Shown here: piece after piece, positions 23,338-35,369 of the stretch
How positions within the stretch are numbered: position 1 is the stretch's first letter
Layout: each line of letters begins with the position of its first letter
Assembly: GCA_019925105.1 (NCBI GenBank)
Contig: JAHGAU010000009.1
Span: 1,798,001 to 1,862,000, forward strand
DNA: 64,000 nucleotides
Origin: Niebla homalea
Lineage: Eukaryota > Ascomycota > Lecanoromycetes > Lecanorales > Ramalinaceae
Direction of reading: 5' to 3'
Position numbers and translations under genes: made by a program
Notes under the pieces: model-generated
Databases searched by the model: none
What the model saw: only the letters and a program-made list of their open reading frames with translations
What the model was told of the DNA's origin: nothing

Positions 23338-24628
23338 CTTGACTGCCGGTCAACGATCAGGTCGCATCTGGAGGGGACCTGTGCCACTTGTATAAACACA
23401 TGAGGCAAAGCGGCACCAATTCCGGGGTTCCATCGTTCATGGAAGATGGCACAAAATTGCACATGATGGACAGACGGTAGCGTCAAGTGCAAGCGAAAGG
23501 ACCCCTAGCTTGATTGTCGTAAAACATTTTGACAAATGGAAAGCCAATTTCCATGATCAGGATGGGGCGGATACTGATCAATGCTAGAGTAGATTGCCAA
23601 ATTGCCGAATTGCCAAATTGCCATCTGGTGTATTCACTTTGCCACTGTCTTATCTCGTAGGCTGTGAAACACCCGCCGAAGCGCGTTCTTGCCAGCGATT
23701 GGGGAGAACTGCCCATCTGAGACATGGCATGGATTTTTGAGACCTGAAGTGATTCCGATTGTTCCTGACATGCGCAGCGGAGTGATTGTGGGGTAAAATT
23801 TCCTCCTCAGTCCCCGTGCGTCAAGTGGGGCAGATATGACCTTGGTGATCGCATGGGCCAAAGCTATTGCATCATGCATGCCAAGGTCTGTTGCGCCGTG
23901 GAGGAGTCTCCCAAGTCTCCTATCGGCTGGTGATGGAAAAGGGTCCGGCAATGCGCCCACTTATCTTCATAAGCTACCTTAGGGCATTCGACTTTGAATG
24001 CGGTGGCGCAATTGACTAATGAAAACCAAGGACGGCCATGGCAACAGCCCAGTCTGACATGCAGGCCTAGAGGCGACATGTCACATGTCAGCTCCGTGCA
24101 TCGATGTGACCCTGCATGCAACGGATGTAAGCCCAGATTTGGAATACCGAAATATTATTCTTGCACCCTCAATCCTTTTGAGGGTTCAGATGCACGACAA
24201 TTCTGTAGCACAGAAGCTTGGCTCGTCGACGGCCAGATGGGTGAAATGCAAGACGGGTCGTCCTGCCTCTTATACTCTATATCTCTTGGAATATTCGCCA
24301 TCTAACAGCCGAGATTCAGCTTCAGCCTCGAGCGTTCATGATCAGCTCCTAAGGATCTCACTCAGATCAATTGTGCATCTGTGCTGTGCTGATGCGGCGG
24401 CTGCATCCTAAGTCGAGACCGTTGAAGAAACCCTGAATGCTCATGCTGTGCAGTGAATTATTATGTCCAAGAGCTCTGCTCCTCCGCTGCAGCTGCCCCA
24501 TGCTCTTATAGTGACTACTACTGCTCCCCGCATCTGATCTTGATTATTCTGTTCTCCTTCCACCAATTTTTTTTGGGTGACAACACCGAAGTTGACCCAG
24601 TCTCAATAAATATACCGCGCGGTGAATA
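23338..24628. promoter_or_regulatory. Divergent promoter region of secreted GMC and A-T-R genes
   Basis: 1.29 kb separates the starts of the two divergent genes and contains no convincing gene. It includes four tandem 8-mers of ATTGCCRA type at 23593-23624 and a TATA-like AATAAATATA at about 24605, some 25 bases upstream of the A-T-R start. Shared regulation is inferred only from orientation. Confidence 0.45.
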
Positions 24629-27600
24629 ATGGATCGAGAGACGGGACCTGGGCCCGAGCTGCCAGCAGGGAATGCAGGAAAACGACTGCTCCCAACGCTC
24701 ATAGACGAGATCGCAGTATCAGATCCAGAGCGAGTCTTTGCTTCCACTCCTTTGACCAATGAGCCCACTGCTGGCTTCAGAAGTGTCACCTTCGCCGACC
24801 TCTCCAAAGCAATTGATCGCTGTTCGTGGTGGGTGAAGAAGAAGCTAGGATGCAGCACCTCGTTCGAAACCGTTGCATACATCGGCCCCTTGGACTTGCT
24901 GTATCATATACTTGCTTTTGCGTGTGTGAAGACAGGCCGCAAGGTGTGTGAGCCAAAGTCGCAGTGACTGCTGGCTGATTGAGGATAACCAAGCTCTTCT
25001 TACCATCCCCTCGAAATTCACTGGAGACGCAACTCGCCCTTCTGGAGAAAACAGACTGTAAGGACTTTATCGTCCCGGATCCACTCCCTTCAGCTGTAGT
25101 TCAAGTATTGCAAAGCACCTCCATTGAGCCTGTTGCCGTTCCAAGTCTGGATCATTTTCTTGAGCCGGGTGACACTCCTGCATTCTGGTATGAAAAGACT
25201 TTTGATCAAGCTCGCTATGAGCCTTTGGTTGTACTACATACCTCAGGGTCAAGTGGCATCCCGAAGCCAGTCACAGTCACTCATGGCTCGATTGCCACTA
25301 TGGACGCTTACCACCTCATTCGGTCTCGAGGCCACCGCGAGGTACTCGGTCCTGCCTTCAAGGGAACAAGAATGCTCATGACATTTCCCATGTTCCATAT
25401 GGCGAGTTTCACACTTCTCATTGGCCTGGGCGTGTACTTTGACGTTGTAGGGGTGTTGCCACCACCAGGAGGGCCATTGAGTGCAATGCTTGTGGACGCT
25501 ATTCTTGAGCATGGAAACATTCAGGGTGCGGCGTTGCCACCATCCATCATTGTGGATCTGTACAAGCGGACCGACTCGTTCGAGAGGCTGTGTAAGCTCG
25601 ACTACGTCCTGTACGCAGGGGGCCCTCTTCCCAAGGAGGTGGGTGATGCGCTGTCCTCCAGAACACATCTCGCATCAACATTTGGATCTACCGAGACGGC
25701 GTACCCTCCTCTACAAGTCTGTGACTCCGAGGATTGGGAATATGTCTCCTACAGCCCAGTCTTTGGAAGCGACTTTCGTCCTGTAGGTGCAGACGGTCTC
25801 TACGAACAATGGCTTGTTCGCCAAAAAGATCTCGACCTTTTCCAGAGTATCTTCGCGACGTATCCGGATCGGCAGGAATTCTCAACCAAGGATCTGTACG
25901 AGAAGCACCCAACCAAGCCAGATCTCTGGCGCTTCCGTGGTCGCGCAGATGACCTCATTGTGTTTTCGAATGCAGAGAAATTCAATCCTACCGACTTTGA
26001 GACTGCTTTGTCAATGTTTCCGGTGGTCAAGTCGGCGCTCGTTGGTGGACAGGGCAGGTTCCAGCCTTTCCTTCTGATTGAACCTGTTGAGGATTTGATA
26101 AGAGTGCAGGCTAGACGAGAGTATGCAGAGAGTGTGTGGCTTCTTGTTGAAACATTGAACAGGACCAGCCCCACATGTGGTCAAATCATGAAAGACTTCC
26201 TATTGCTCGCTGAGCCTGGAAGGCCCTTCCCAAGGGCAGGAAAAGGGACTGTTCAGCGCAAAGCCGCCTTCAGATTGTACCAGAAGGAGATTGACAACCT
26301 GTATATCAGACCGGAGCTGCCAAAGCTACCACGCCACATGCTTCTTGATGGCGCAGTCGATGGGCAGACAACGCTCCAAGCCTTCCTGAGGAAGCTGGTG
26401 AGATTGAACTTGGCGACTCCCTCTGATTTCAATGATGATGCAGACTTCTTCGACCTTGGCTTAGACTCTCTGCAAGTGGTCGACGTCGCCAAACGAATCA
26501 ATGCGTACATTATAGAATTCGAGTTGGAGGCGCGCAAGGTTGATCCTGACGTGATTTATGCCAGACCCAGCATCAGGCGCTTAGTAGCCTATATTGAAGG
26601 CCGTGACATTCTCACCGCAATAGAGAGCAGGGAAGGGAGGATGCAGGCGATGTTCGACAAGTATTCGAGCGAGTCCCCCCTACCAACAGATCACGCGGAC
26701 TTGAAAATCCCGCATCGCCAGAGCATGACCATCTTGATGACTGGCTCCACAGGCTCTCTGGGCTCATATATCCTGAACTTGCTAATCAAGAGCCCTGAAA
26801 TAGCGAGAGTCTATTGCATAACTCGTGACCAGCCAGGCCCGGCCGCGCAGAAGAAATCCTTCCGAGACAAAGGCATTGGGGACCTCAATTGTGAAAAGGT
26901 CAAGTTTCTACCTTGCGATCTTTCAAGGTACCGCTTAGGTCTAGCGGAGGCTGTTCGAGAGGAGGTGTTAGATGAGATCACACACGTCCTCCACATTGCA
27001 TGGGATGTCAATTTCAATCGCTCCCTCGAATCATTTGAGGCCACGCATATTGCGGGTGTTCGCAACCTGCTGGACTTTTCTTTGGAAGCAAAGCATTATG
27101 TCCACTTTCTATTCACCTCGACGTATGCCACGGCCACTGGATGGGGCAATGAACATGGCCATGCGGTGCCCGAGAAAATGTTGGATGAGTGGACAGCTGC
27201 ACAGAAAATAGGCTACGCCGAGTCCAAGTTGGTGGCTGAACGATTGATCGATCAGTGTGGCCAAACAACTTCACTGAACACGACCATCTGCCGGTTGGGC
27301 CAGATTGCTGGGCCGAGTAAAGGCGCAGGCTGCTGGAGTCGAGATGAGTGGATCCCTAGCATGGTTGCTTCGTCGATGCATCTTGGCCTTCTCCCAAAAT
27401 CATTGGGTCCGCAGAATCGAGTGGATTGGATACCAGTGGATCAGGTGGCCAGCATCGTTGTCAACATTGTGGCAGCAGACTTGAATACCGAAGCTGAGCG
27501 AACTCAGAGGTCAGGATCAGAAGAGCTGGCGGTAGGTACCAAGAGGAAGCGGACCGCGTCACAGGACGATGAGTCCGGGAAGAGCAGGCGCATAAGACGT

Positions 27601-28032
27601 GCCGGGCAGACGCAAGAAGGATCCAGTGCTGACTCCTCTCATGCTCGTCAAGTATCACCAAGCGGTCGGAGGACGAAAGTCCTTAACCTCGTTAATCCAT
27701 CCACGACGACGTGGAGTGCAATTTGCGAAGCCATCCAATCAAGCAGCCAAATCTCGATTGATCAGGTCGATTTTCCCAGATGGCTCGAGGCATTGCGCAA
27801 GTCGGCACCAGAGCATATTGACAAACGTGCTGTCCTGTTCAATCCAGCCTTGAAGCTGTTGACATACATTGAGCTCCTCCTAGAGCAGTACTCCAATAGC
27901 TCCATCGATTTTGAAACATCTGAGGCCGAAAGAATGAGTCGGACGATGGCCTCCTTGAAGCCAGTTACTGGCGAGCAGATGACGACTTGGATGCGACAGT
28001 GGGAGTTGGCAAGAGAGAGAGCGAGCGGTTGA
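24629..28032 (+). CDS. NRPS-like adenylation-thiolation-reductase enzyme
   Basis: Single-module carboxylate-activating and -reducing enzyme: an adenylation domain loads a carboxylic or amino acid on a phosphopantetheinyl carrier and a C-terminal reductase releases it as aldehyde or alcohol. Exons 24629-24943 and 24994-28032 (intron GTGTGT..CAAG, phase 0) give 1117 residues. Adenylation motifs: HTSGSSGIPKPVTVTHGS (about 187), FGSTETAY (335), RGRADDLIVFSNAEKFNP (420) and the catalytic lysine region PRAGKGTVQRKA (521). Carrier domain: FFDLGLDSLQVVDVA with the Ser near 592. Reductase: nucleotide motif ILMTGSTGSLGSYILNLL (690) and YAESK (846). There is no condensation domain. An unusual basic, Ser-rich insert (KRKR...SRRIRR, about 955-980) interrupts the reductase domain just before the conserved LNLVNPSTTTW. 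Architecture is like fungal non-canonical A-T-R enzymes related to aminoadipate reductase; the product is unknown. Confidence 0.93.
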
Positions 28033-28720
28033 AATGAATGGAATTCTTGGTAAATCAAGAGGCCAAGGAGGCAATCTCCACTCAAGCTCGAACCGTTCCC
28101 AAACTGGTTTTCTATCTCCCTTGTTCGACGCTGAACGGCCGGAGTATCCCTTGAACGGTCTGGTCTAGTGGAAGCTGCTAATCAGTAGTCCATCAACAGG
28201 TCTACGCCGAAGAGCAGGATAGGCCGTTCTGGGCTTAGCGTAGTTGCATTTCTGCTGTCGTCCTACATTAAATCGTGAACTAGAGCTGCAGGGCATGCCT
28301 TACCCCTCCACATGCTAGCCATTATCCTGCACAGGCTATTGGTTGTCACATCGGTGTCTGGTAATGATTGGTGCGAGCCCCGGACTAGGACTATGGTCTT
28401 GTCCGTCTGTGGGCCGTGGCCGTTGCAGATGCTGCCAAATGGTGGTTCCAGATCGTTGAGCCACAATCTAGGGGACGCACTATGCGATCCTTCGCTCCAA
28501 AGCTGACGATTTTGTCAATATATAGTGATCGCTTGTATCCAGGCTTGGATTGGCATACCAGGGTTCGCTCACTCGTCTTCTGCCCCGCCAAATCCTGTCC
28601 ATCTTGTATCCCCTTTGCCATTCCTTCTCCGTGTCTCCCATTGAAAATAGATATCTCTCGGTAGCTATCCTCCAACCATCGTCTGTTACACGATTCAATT
28701 GAGCTAAGGTGTAATCCGAC
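28033..28720. other. Intergenic between A-T-R gene and permease
   Basis: No gene is supported. This is the 3' flank of the A-T-R gene and the promoter side of the co-oriented permease gene. Confidence 0.45.
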
Positions 28721-30741
28721 ATGGGTTATGATGGAGGTGTCGAATATGAAAAAGGTGTGGACGACATCGAAGCACCTGAGGGGCGGAGTGGAGTGGTGGT
28801 AGGGGTGAAGTACATTGGCACCCAAGAGGATCAGCATGACATGTCAATGCTTGGTAGGAAGCAAGTCTTGAGGGTGAGAGGCGCTCTGCATTCAATAGGC
28901 CTTGCAAGATGATGGAGTGGCAATTCTGACAATGTTGTGCGCAGCGGAATTTTCAATTTATTTCAATGTTGGGCTTTGCGTCCGTACTGATTGCGACTTG
29001 GGAGCTGTTGTTCGTGTAAGAGTACCGCGAACCTTTCAGACCTCTGGATAACGGTTCCCGCTGATGGTAGCCTCTCAGAAATATGCTCTTCAACCTGACG
29101 GATGGTGGGACTGGCGGTATTTTCTGGGGCTACACCATTGTCATCATTGCATCGATACCAATATATCTGAGCATTGGCGAGATGGCATCTATGTTTGTTC
29201 TCCAGGTGTCCGATAGTTGCCTGATCTCTAAAGAGGTATATTAGGTCTCCCACTGCTGGAGGACAATATCATTGGGTGTCAGAGTTCTCACCTCCGTTGT
29301 GCCAAAAATATTTGAGCTACATCACTGGTGACTTTCCCGATGCTGTGAGAAGTGAAGAACGTTAACTGACGACTGTAGGCTGGGTTCTGGCAACTGGTTG
29401 GCAGGGCTCTGTGGTTGGCCTTTCCTTCTCTGCAGGAACCATCATTCAAGGCCTCATCACCCTCAACGATGGCACGTACGTCCCTCAAAGATGGCACGGG
29501 ACGCTGCTGGTGATTGCCGCGGTGACGTTCGCCATCGTCTTCAATACCGCCGTGGCGAAGAAGCTGCCAATTGTCGAGATATGTCTGCTCGCTCTGCACG
29601 TCGCCGGAGTGTTTGCGGTCGTGATTCCCTTGCTGGCAAAGGCGCCATCATTCAACAGCGGACAAGATGCCTTGCTCCGCTTTCAGAACAATGGTGGCTG
29701 GTCAACAATGGGCGTTGCAGTCATGGTCGGCTCGTTGACACCTTTAAGCTCCATGCTTGGATTTGATTGCGCTGTGCACATGTGTATGTGCCTTATGTTC
29801 TGTACCCCAAATTGGACATCCTGCTTATGATATCTATCGACTCGCAGCGGAGGAAATTCGGGATGCCTCCAAAACCCTTCCCAAGGCTATATTTTGGGGC
29901 GTCACTCTCAATGCAGCCATGGGCTACCTCGCCGTTCTCACGATTTGCTTCACCGTCACCGATTACAGCATCCTCGATTCACCGACAGCATACCCATTCA
30001 TCCAACTCTTCTATGATACCACTCAAAGTCTCGCCGGTACGAACGTTATGGTCGCCATCATCATCATCACGCTTGTCTGCGCTGTGATCAGCGAGATCGC
30101 CACTGCCTCGCGACAGATATGGTCTTTTGCACGTGATAATGGGCTCCCATTCTCGCCATTCTTGTCGAAGGTATGTCAAGTTCTCTCTGCTTTCAGTCCG
30201 AAACCCGTCTTGTCTGTACAAGCAGTGGTGTCCCAAATCTCTCAGCCGGGACCCTCCTCTCATTCTTACCAGACCAAGTACCAAGCACTCACATTCTCGT
30301 TAGATCCCACCTAACCATCCCATCCCTCTCAACGCCATCCTTGTCTCCTTCCTCTCGGGTGTTGTCATCTCCCTCATCAATCTTGGCTCCACTACCGCTC
30401 TCAACGCCATCGTCTCCCTTACAATCTCCTCCCTCCTGGGCTCTTACATCCTCAGCATTGGCTGCATCCTTTCCAAACGCCTACGCGGGGAAACTCTACC
30501 GCCTGCTCACTGGTCGCTCGGTCACAAGAAGGGTGCGGTGGTGAATGCAGTGGCTTTGGTGTTCCTCGTACCCTTCTTCGTATTTTGCTTTTTCCCAACG
30601 AGCACACCTGTGGATGATCAAACGATGAATTGGAATATTGCGATGTTTGGTGGGATCTTGGTGTTTGCGACGGGTTGGTATGCGATAAGAGGGAGAAAGG
30701 TCTATGTGCCGCCAGTAAAGCGGGTGAAGAGAGATCTTTGA
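28721..30741 (+). CDS. APC family amino acid/choline-type permease
   Basis: Twelve-helix amino acid/polyamine/choline permease of the fungal GABA/choline permease group; proton-coupled uptake at the plasma membrane expected. Seven exons are needed: 28721-28873, 28945-29015, 29079-29192, 29245-29327, 29379-29783, 29848-30170 and 30304-30741 (528 residues, family-typical). Every junction is GT-AG and restores conserved sequence: RNFQFISMLGFASVLIATWE at the first helix, YLSIGEMASMSPTAGGQYHW across intron 3, FDCAVHMSEEIRDASKTLPK across intron 5, and KIPPNHPIPLNAILVSFL across intron 6. The third-from-last loop carries PPAHWSLGHKKG. The intron-dense 5' half contrasts with neighbours. It lies downstream of and co-oriented with the A-T-R gene, so it may supply an amino-acid substrate or export a product; that link is inferred. 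Substrate not assignable from sequence. Confidence 0.9.
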
Positions 30742-30893
30742 CAGCAGAACATGGGTAAGAGGTAAGCATTTGAATAACACCCTTGTCCCTGCTTCATTCT
30801 CAACTCAGTCAAGTATTGAGTCGGGATACTATTAGTAAAGCTATGTCAAGGTAAGATCCGACCACATCAACTCGCAGACCCTCAATCGTCGAG

Positions 30894-32333
30894 TCAAAAG
30901 ACAGAGAACTCTTCACAGCCGGTACTCTCGAAAATATCTGGTTGGCCACTGAAAGACCTCCACTTGGTCTCCCCTCTCAACCTCCGCCTACAGCTTCCGC
31001 AACTTACCCTTGAGCATTGAACACAGCGGAATGCGAATTGTAAGGAAGGTATCCCACACAGACTGCACAAATGCTGCCCCTCAGCTCTCTCCCAATCCAA
31101 GCCGTGTTTACAGACATCCTTCTCCTCGTAGCCGCGTTGCATTCCTTCCTCTCCCCCTGTCTCACGGCTCCGCCGCTCCTCTGCGCCAAGCCTGTCTCCC
31201 TCTTGCCAGAATTCGTGCTTCGTTGCCTCCGGCTCAACGGGCTCATTGAACTCCCTAAAGAGCCCACCCGTCTCATCAACCCTCTCCTGCCAGGCCTCCT
31301 CCATATGATCCTTTGCCTTCCTCGCGTTTTCCTCATTCATCTTACGTACCCGTTCCATCTCAGCCTCCAACCACTGACGTTCCATCTCCTCCCCCTCCGC
31401 CTTCTCCCTTTCCATCCGTGCTTGCTCCGCTCTTTCAACCTCATCAATACTCTCTTCCTTCGCCTTATAATACCTCTCCTCGATCTCCCCAAGCTGATCC
31501 CTCAACACCCCCGCCTCCCTCCTCTTCGACTCCAACACCCCCAGCCGCACCCGCCGCCCTTCCTCTCTATGCCGCCGTTCCGTGGCCCGCCTCCCGGCCT
31601 CCTCTTCAACCACCTCCCTCCTCGCGGCCGTGCCCGCAAAATTCCAGAACCAAGTCTTCGGGTTCCTGGCTTCCTTCTCCGCTTCCTCATCCTGCCTATC
31701 GCACTCCGCCAACCCGCGCAACTCCTCCTCGAGCTTACGGATCATCGAGTCCAGCACCTTCACCTGCTCCTTCACCTCCCGGTACTCGGCGCGGAGGGCC
31801 GACAGGCCCCTGTGCTTGACCGCAGCGTATTTGTCATAGCGCGCGGCTTCGGCGGCGGCGGCGCGGCGGGCGACGGCCTCGCTGTGGAAGTAGGCTGCCG
31901 TGGCGGGGTTGAAGGGCCTGGAATAACGATTTTTGGCGCGGGGGTGGCGATGATGATGATGATGATGATGGAAGAATCCGATGTCGTAGACCCGGCGCTT
32001 GGCCGGGTCGCTCAGTGTTTCGTACGCGTTCTGCAGCTACATGGGCGAGTCAGTCGGTTCAGTCGCTGCGTTTTTTCCTGGGATGGACATGCTCTGAGGG
32101 GGGGAGAGAGAGAGGGAGAGAGAGAGAGGGACGCGGGGAAGAGATGGGGGAAAGAGCGGATCGGAGCGGCGTACCAATTGGAAGACAGCGGTGGCGTCTT
32201 TGGCGCCGGGATTGCGATCGGGGTGGCGGAGGAGGGCGAGGCGGCGGTAGGATTTTGTGATGTCCTCGGGTGCGGCGTTGGGGGGGATTTCGAGAATGTG
32301 GTAGTAGTTTGCTGTGGGTACGGGTGGTGCCAT
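30894..32333 (-). CDS. J-domain protein with coiled coil and Cys-rich tail (copy A)
   Basis: Hsp40-type co-chaperone-like protein. Exons 32333-32175 and 32036-30894 give 433 residues. The N-terminal J domain (about 8-75) has YYHILEIPPNA and the catalytic HPD tripeptide in RLALLRHPDRNPG, so it should stimulate an Hsp70. A poly-His tract (7 His) encoded by an ATG/GAT microsatellite follows the J domain. Residues ~120-350 are a highly charged Glu/Arg/Lys-rich coiled coil. The C-terminus holds a Cys/His-rich module (CKHG...CSLCG...CVQC...CGSC) that could bind zinc, then an acidic/aromatic end. The intron follows codon 53, exactly as in the divergent paralogue at 33937-35369, and is rich in GA repeats. 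No signal peptide or membrane segment. Conventional type I-III J proteins do not have this coiled coil plus C-terminal Cys module; partner unknown. Confidence 0.87.
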
Positions 32334-33936
32334 GGTGGGGGCATGCGAAAGTGTTGATTGTTTGGTCTTGATAGGAAATGGTTTGGGAGGTGTAGAAGTC
32401 GGACAAAGTGTATCGTGGGAATTGTGTCGAGGAATTACCAGGTGAATGAGCAGATGAGTGGGTAGATGAATGGGCAGATAGAGGGTGATGGCAACGTAAG
32501 TGAACGTATCTCTATGAGCAACCCGTATTGATTAGGTTGGGGACTACGGTGCAAATGATGGTGGAAGGAAAGTCGTGACAAGTATGAAACATGTTTTTCT
32601 TCTTGTCGAAAATAGCATGGCCTAAGTCACGAGACCGATGAAGTGTTGATGTCTTGGCGAATGGGAAGAAGTTGGTTCTCGGGTACCTGCCGCGAAGATG
32701 CTCTTACCTTCGCGTAGCTTCACGCAGAGGGTGAAGTGAGGTAGAATAAACAAGGGTAGTAACACTCGGTGCTCGTACCACGCAATTGAAAGGACAGGGA
32801 GGAGCCATGGAACAAGACTCTAGAGGGTTTTCCAGCACATATCATTTGCGCATGTTCGCCGTCCCCATAGCCTCTGGACGCCACTGAGAAGAGTGAAGAG
32901 GGCCCCTTCGTGAATCGAACGGAATAAGAGAAGCGCACGGTCTCTTCGATACACCAACCACAGTTCCCAACAACCCGAACTCCCCTCCACCGAACACTGC
33001 TAATAGCCTAAACCCTCTGCCGTACATAAGCACATCCAATCTCTGCTTCACGCCTTACCTCCTGTCCCCTCCTCTTCGCGCTGACATCCTACCTTCCTTT
33101 CATAACAACCCCGCTCCCTGCCTTCCCACACCATGCCCCCTCGTCCCTAACATCCTCCCTCGCCCCTGTTCCCTACATGGTTGGCGTGGCATGGAGCGGC
33201 TGGGAGGATCGAAGAAGTGATGGCCCGATGGGTTGGAGATATTGTAGTGGGAGCCGGCAATTGAAGTGAAGGACGAAGGTCTTGGGGCGAGAGAGAGCAT
33301 AGAAATAGAATAGGCGGTCAATGTGAGTAAGGTCTGGTATGGAACCGATTGAATGATTAGGTGAAAAAGGGCGAAGCGAACGATTGTTCAATCGTTATTT
33401 CCTTGCGCAGAAGGTTGGAATTCATCAACAGAATCCGTATGTATGCTTCATCTTTCATTGTTAAGAAATTTATGATCTGCATTTTCACGCTTCTGTCTGA
33501 ACAAGCCTGGCCCATTTGTACAAGATGATTTTTCAAGCTGAACATCGGTGTCTTTAGGTTCTAGATTCCTCCTCGAATACTTGTTGACGAAATACCCCGA
33601 TAACAGGCTGGGTATGGCGGAAGTACATGCAAGTACCCGATTGTGATGGAGTGAGAGTTGGTCTGTCATTGGACGCCAGAATGGCCCCACTACTCAGCCT
33701 CTTGTCTGCCTGAAGTCGCTCACAACCGACGAATTTATGACTTTTGAGTTCTTCATCTCTGACGAGTCTCTCAGGAAAGCTCTCCAGCTGATTTACACAA
33801 TCATGCTCTTGTCCCAAGCTTCCAAACCCTCCTGCCCCTAGAAGCCATCTTCCGTATGTAGCTACACAACAACGAATCCCATCCCTCGATACTAGCACGA
33901 CGACCGCTCAGATCGACCCCCTGAGGATGAGAACGA
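32334..33936. promoter_or_regulatory. Shared divergent promoter of J-domain paralogues
   Basis: 1.6 kb separates the starts of the two J-domain genes and lacks convincing coding sequence. Near 32441-32481 there are imperfect repeats of a GATGAATGGGCAGAT-like unit in the leader side of copy A. No other element was identified with confidence. Confidence 0.4.
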
Positions 33937-35369
33937 ATGGCACCAGCTGAGGTGACCGCTGACTACTACGCTGTTCTCGAGATTCCTACCAATGCCACAT
34001 TGGAGGTCATCAACAAAAAATACCGACGACTGGCCCTCCTCCGCCATCCAGACCGGAACCCGCACAGTGTGAACTCCACAGCCGTATTTCAGCTTGTGAG
34101 ATCCCACCTCTTTCCCCTTTCGCGGAGGCTACACAGCAGCGCCTTTCCATCCCTCGGTCTTTTACCTCCCCAGAAAAGAGATATCATGTTGGTAACAATG
34201 AACCCCCCTGCCAGCTCCAGAATGCACACGAAACGCTTTCCTGCCCGACGCAACGACAGCTCTACGATCTCCAATACCCTGCCATCAAAGCCCGTAACGC
34301 AGACACCCAACGCCGCGCCAACGCCGCGCAAGCCGCACACGAGCGCGCCACCGCCTCTGCAGCTACCTTGCGTACCCTCCACACCCAGCTGAAGCGCCAG
34401 GATGACCAGCTCTTCGAGTGCAATCGCGCTTTACACAGACTGGAAGCCGACGTCAAGCGGCTGCGGGAGCTTGATGCCGAGGAGGAGAGGAAGGAAAAAG
34501 CAAGGAACAGTTGGTGGAGCTACCTGTCCGCGCCGCTCTACGGCAAGGCGGCTGGTGGGCAGGCGGAAAGCGCGCAAGAGAAGCTGGTGCGGGAGACGGA
34601 GCGCTTGCAGCGTGGGGCAAGCCGGCGAATCAAGGAGAGTGAGGTGGCGAAGCGAGACAAGGAAGTTGCGGGGTTGCTGTCGAGGATTGATCAGGTGAAG
34701 CGACGGATCGAAGCTGAGAAAAAGAGAGTGGAGGAGGAGGAGGCGGCGGTGGAAAGGGAGAGAAGAGCTAAGATGCGTGAAGAGGAGAGAGAGAGGCAGA
34801 AAAGGGAGATGCAGGAGAAGTGGATGAGGGCGGAACAGGAAAGGGAGCGGCAGAGAAGGGAGGTGAAGGAGATGCAGGAGATGAGACAGAGGATGGAAGC
34901 GATGCGCAAGCAACGTGAGTTGGAGGAGCGGCAGAGGCAGCAGAAAGAAGCTCAGGAGCATCTGAGGAAACTTCAGAGAGAATCGCGGGAGAGACAGGAG
35001 AAAGAGGAGGCAAGTCGGGTGCGAAAAAGAGAGGAACATCTTCAATGGGCAGAAGCGGCTCGTCAAAGAGCAAGAGAATCAGGGATGGGTGCTCAGCGCC
35101 ATGGGAGGGGACAGAGGGGCGGGACGAATGGGACGAACGCGTGTACGCATCAGAAGTTTTGGGTGAAAGTTGAGGGCCGACAGCTGTGCAGCGAGTGTAA
35201 CATCGTGCAACGCAGGTTCGCGTTCAGGTGTCCTGGCTGCTCAAAGATAGCCTGCGCAGGCTGCAGGAAGAAGCTCAGAGATGAAGGGCAGAGACCCTTC
35301 AGAGGCGGAGCAAGGTTTGAGACCGGAGGTTGTGATCACGACGAGGACTTTGATTTCTTTGGCTATTAA
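33937..35369 (+). CDS. J-domain protein with coiled coil and Cys-rich tail (copy B)
   Basis: Paralogue of the minus-strand gene at 30894-32333. Exons 33937-34095 and 34215-35369 give 437 residues; the first exon is exactly 159 nt in both genes. The J domain reads DYYAVLEIPTNATLE..RLALLRHPDRNPH with intact HPD, continuing after the intron as LQNAHETLSCPTQRQLYDL. It lacks the poly-His tract of copy A. Residues ~120-340 form a long coiled coil dominated by Glu, Arg, Lys and Gln. The C-terminal module repeats the Cys pattern (CTHQKFWVKVEGRQLCSEC, then CPGC, CAGC) and ends in a Gly-Asp-Phe-rich tail. The two proteins share architecture but differ greatly in the coiled coil, implying an old or fast-evolving duplication. 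Likely cytosolic or nuclear co-chaperone; client unknown. Confidence 0.88.

Noticed and set aside
31071..32357. Plus-strand open frame of ~428 codons, Leu/Pro-rich
   Set aside because: Antisense of J-domain copy A; the leucine-rich appearance comes from complementing Glu/Arg codons of the coiled coil.
34431..35066. Minus-strand Leu/Ser/Pro-rich frame
   Set aside because: Antisense of the coiled coil of J-domain copy B.
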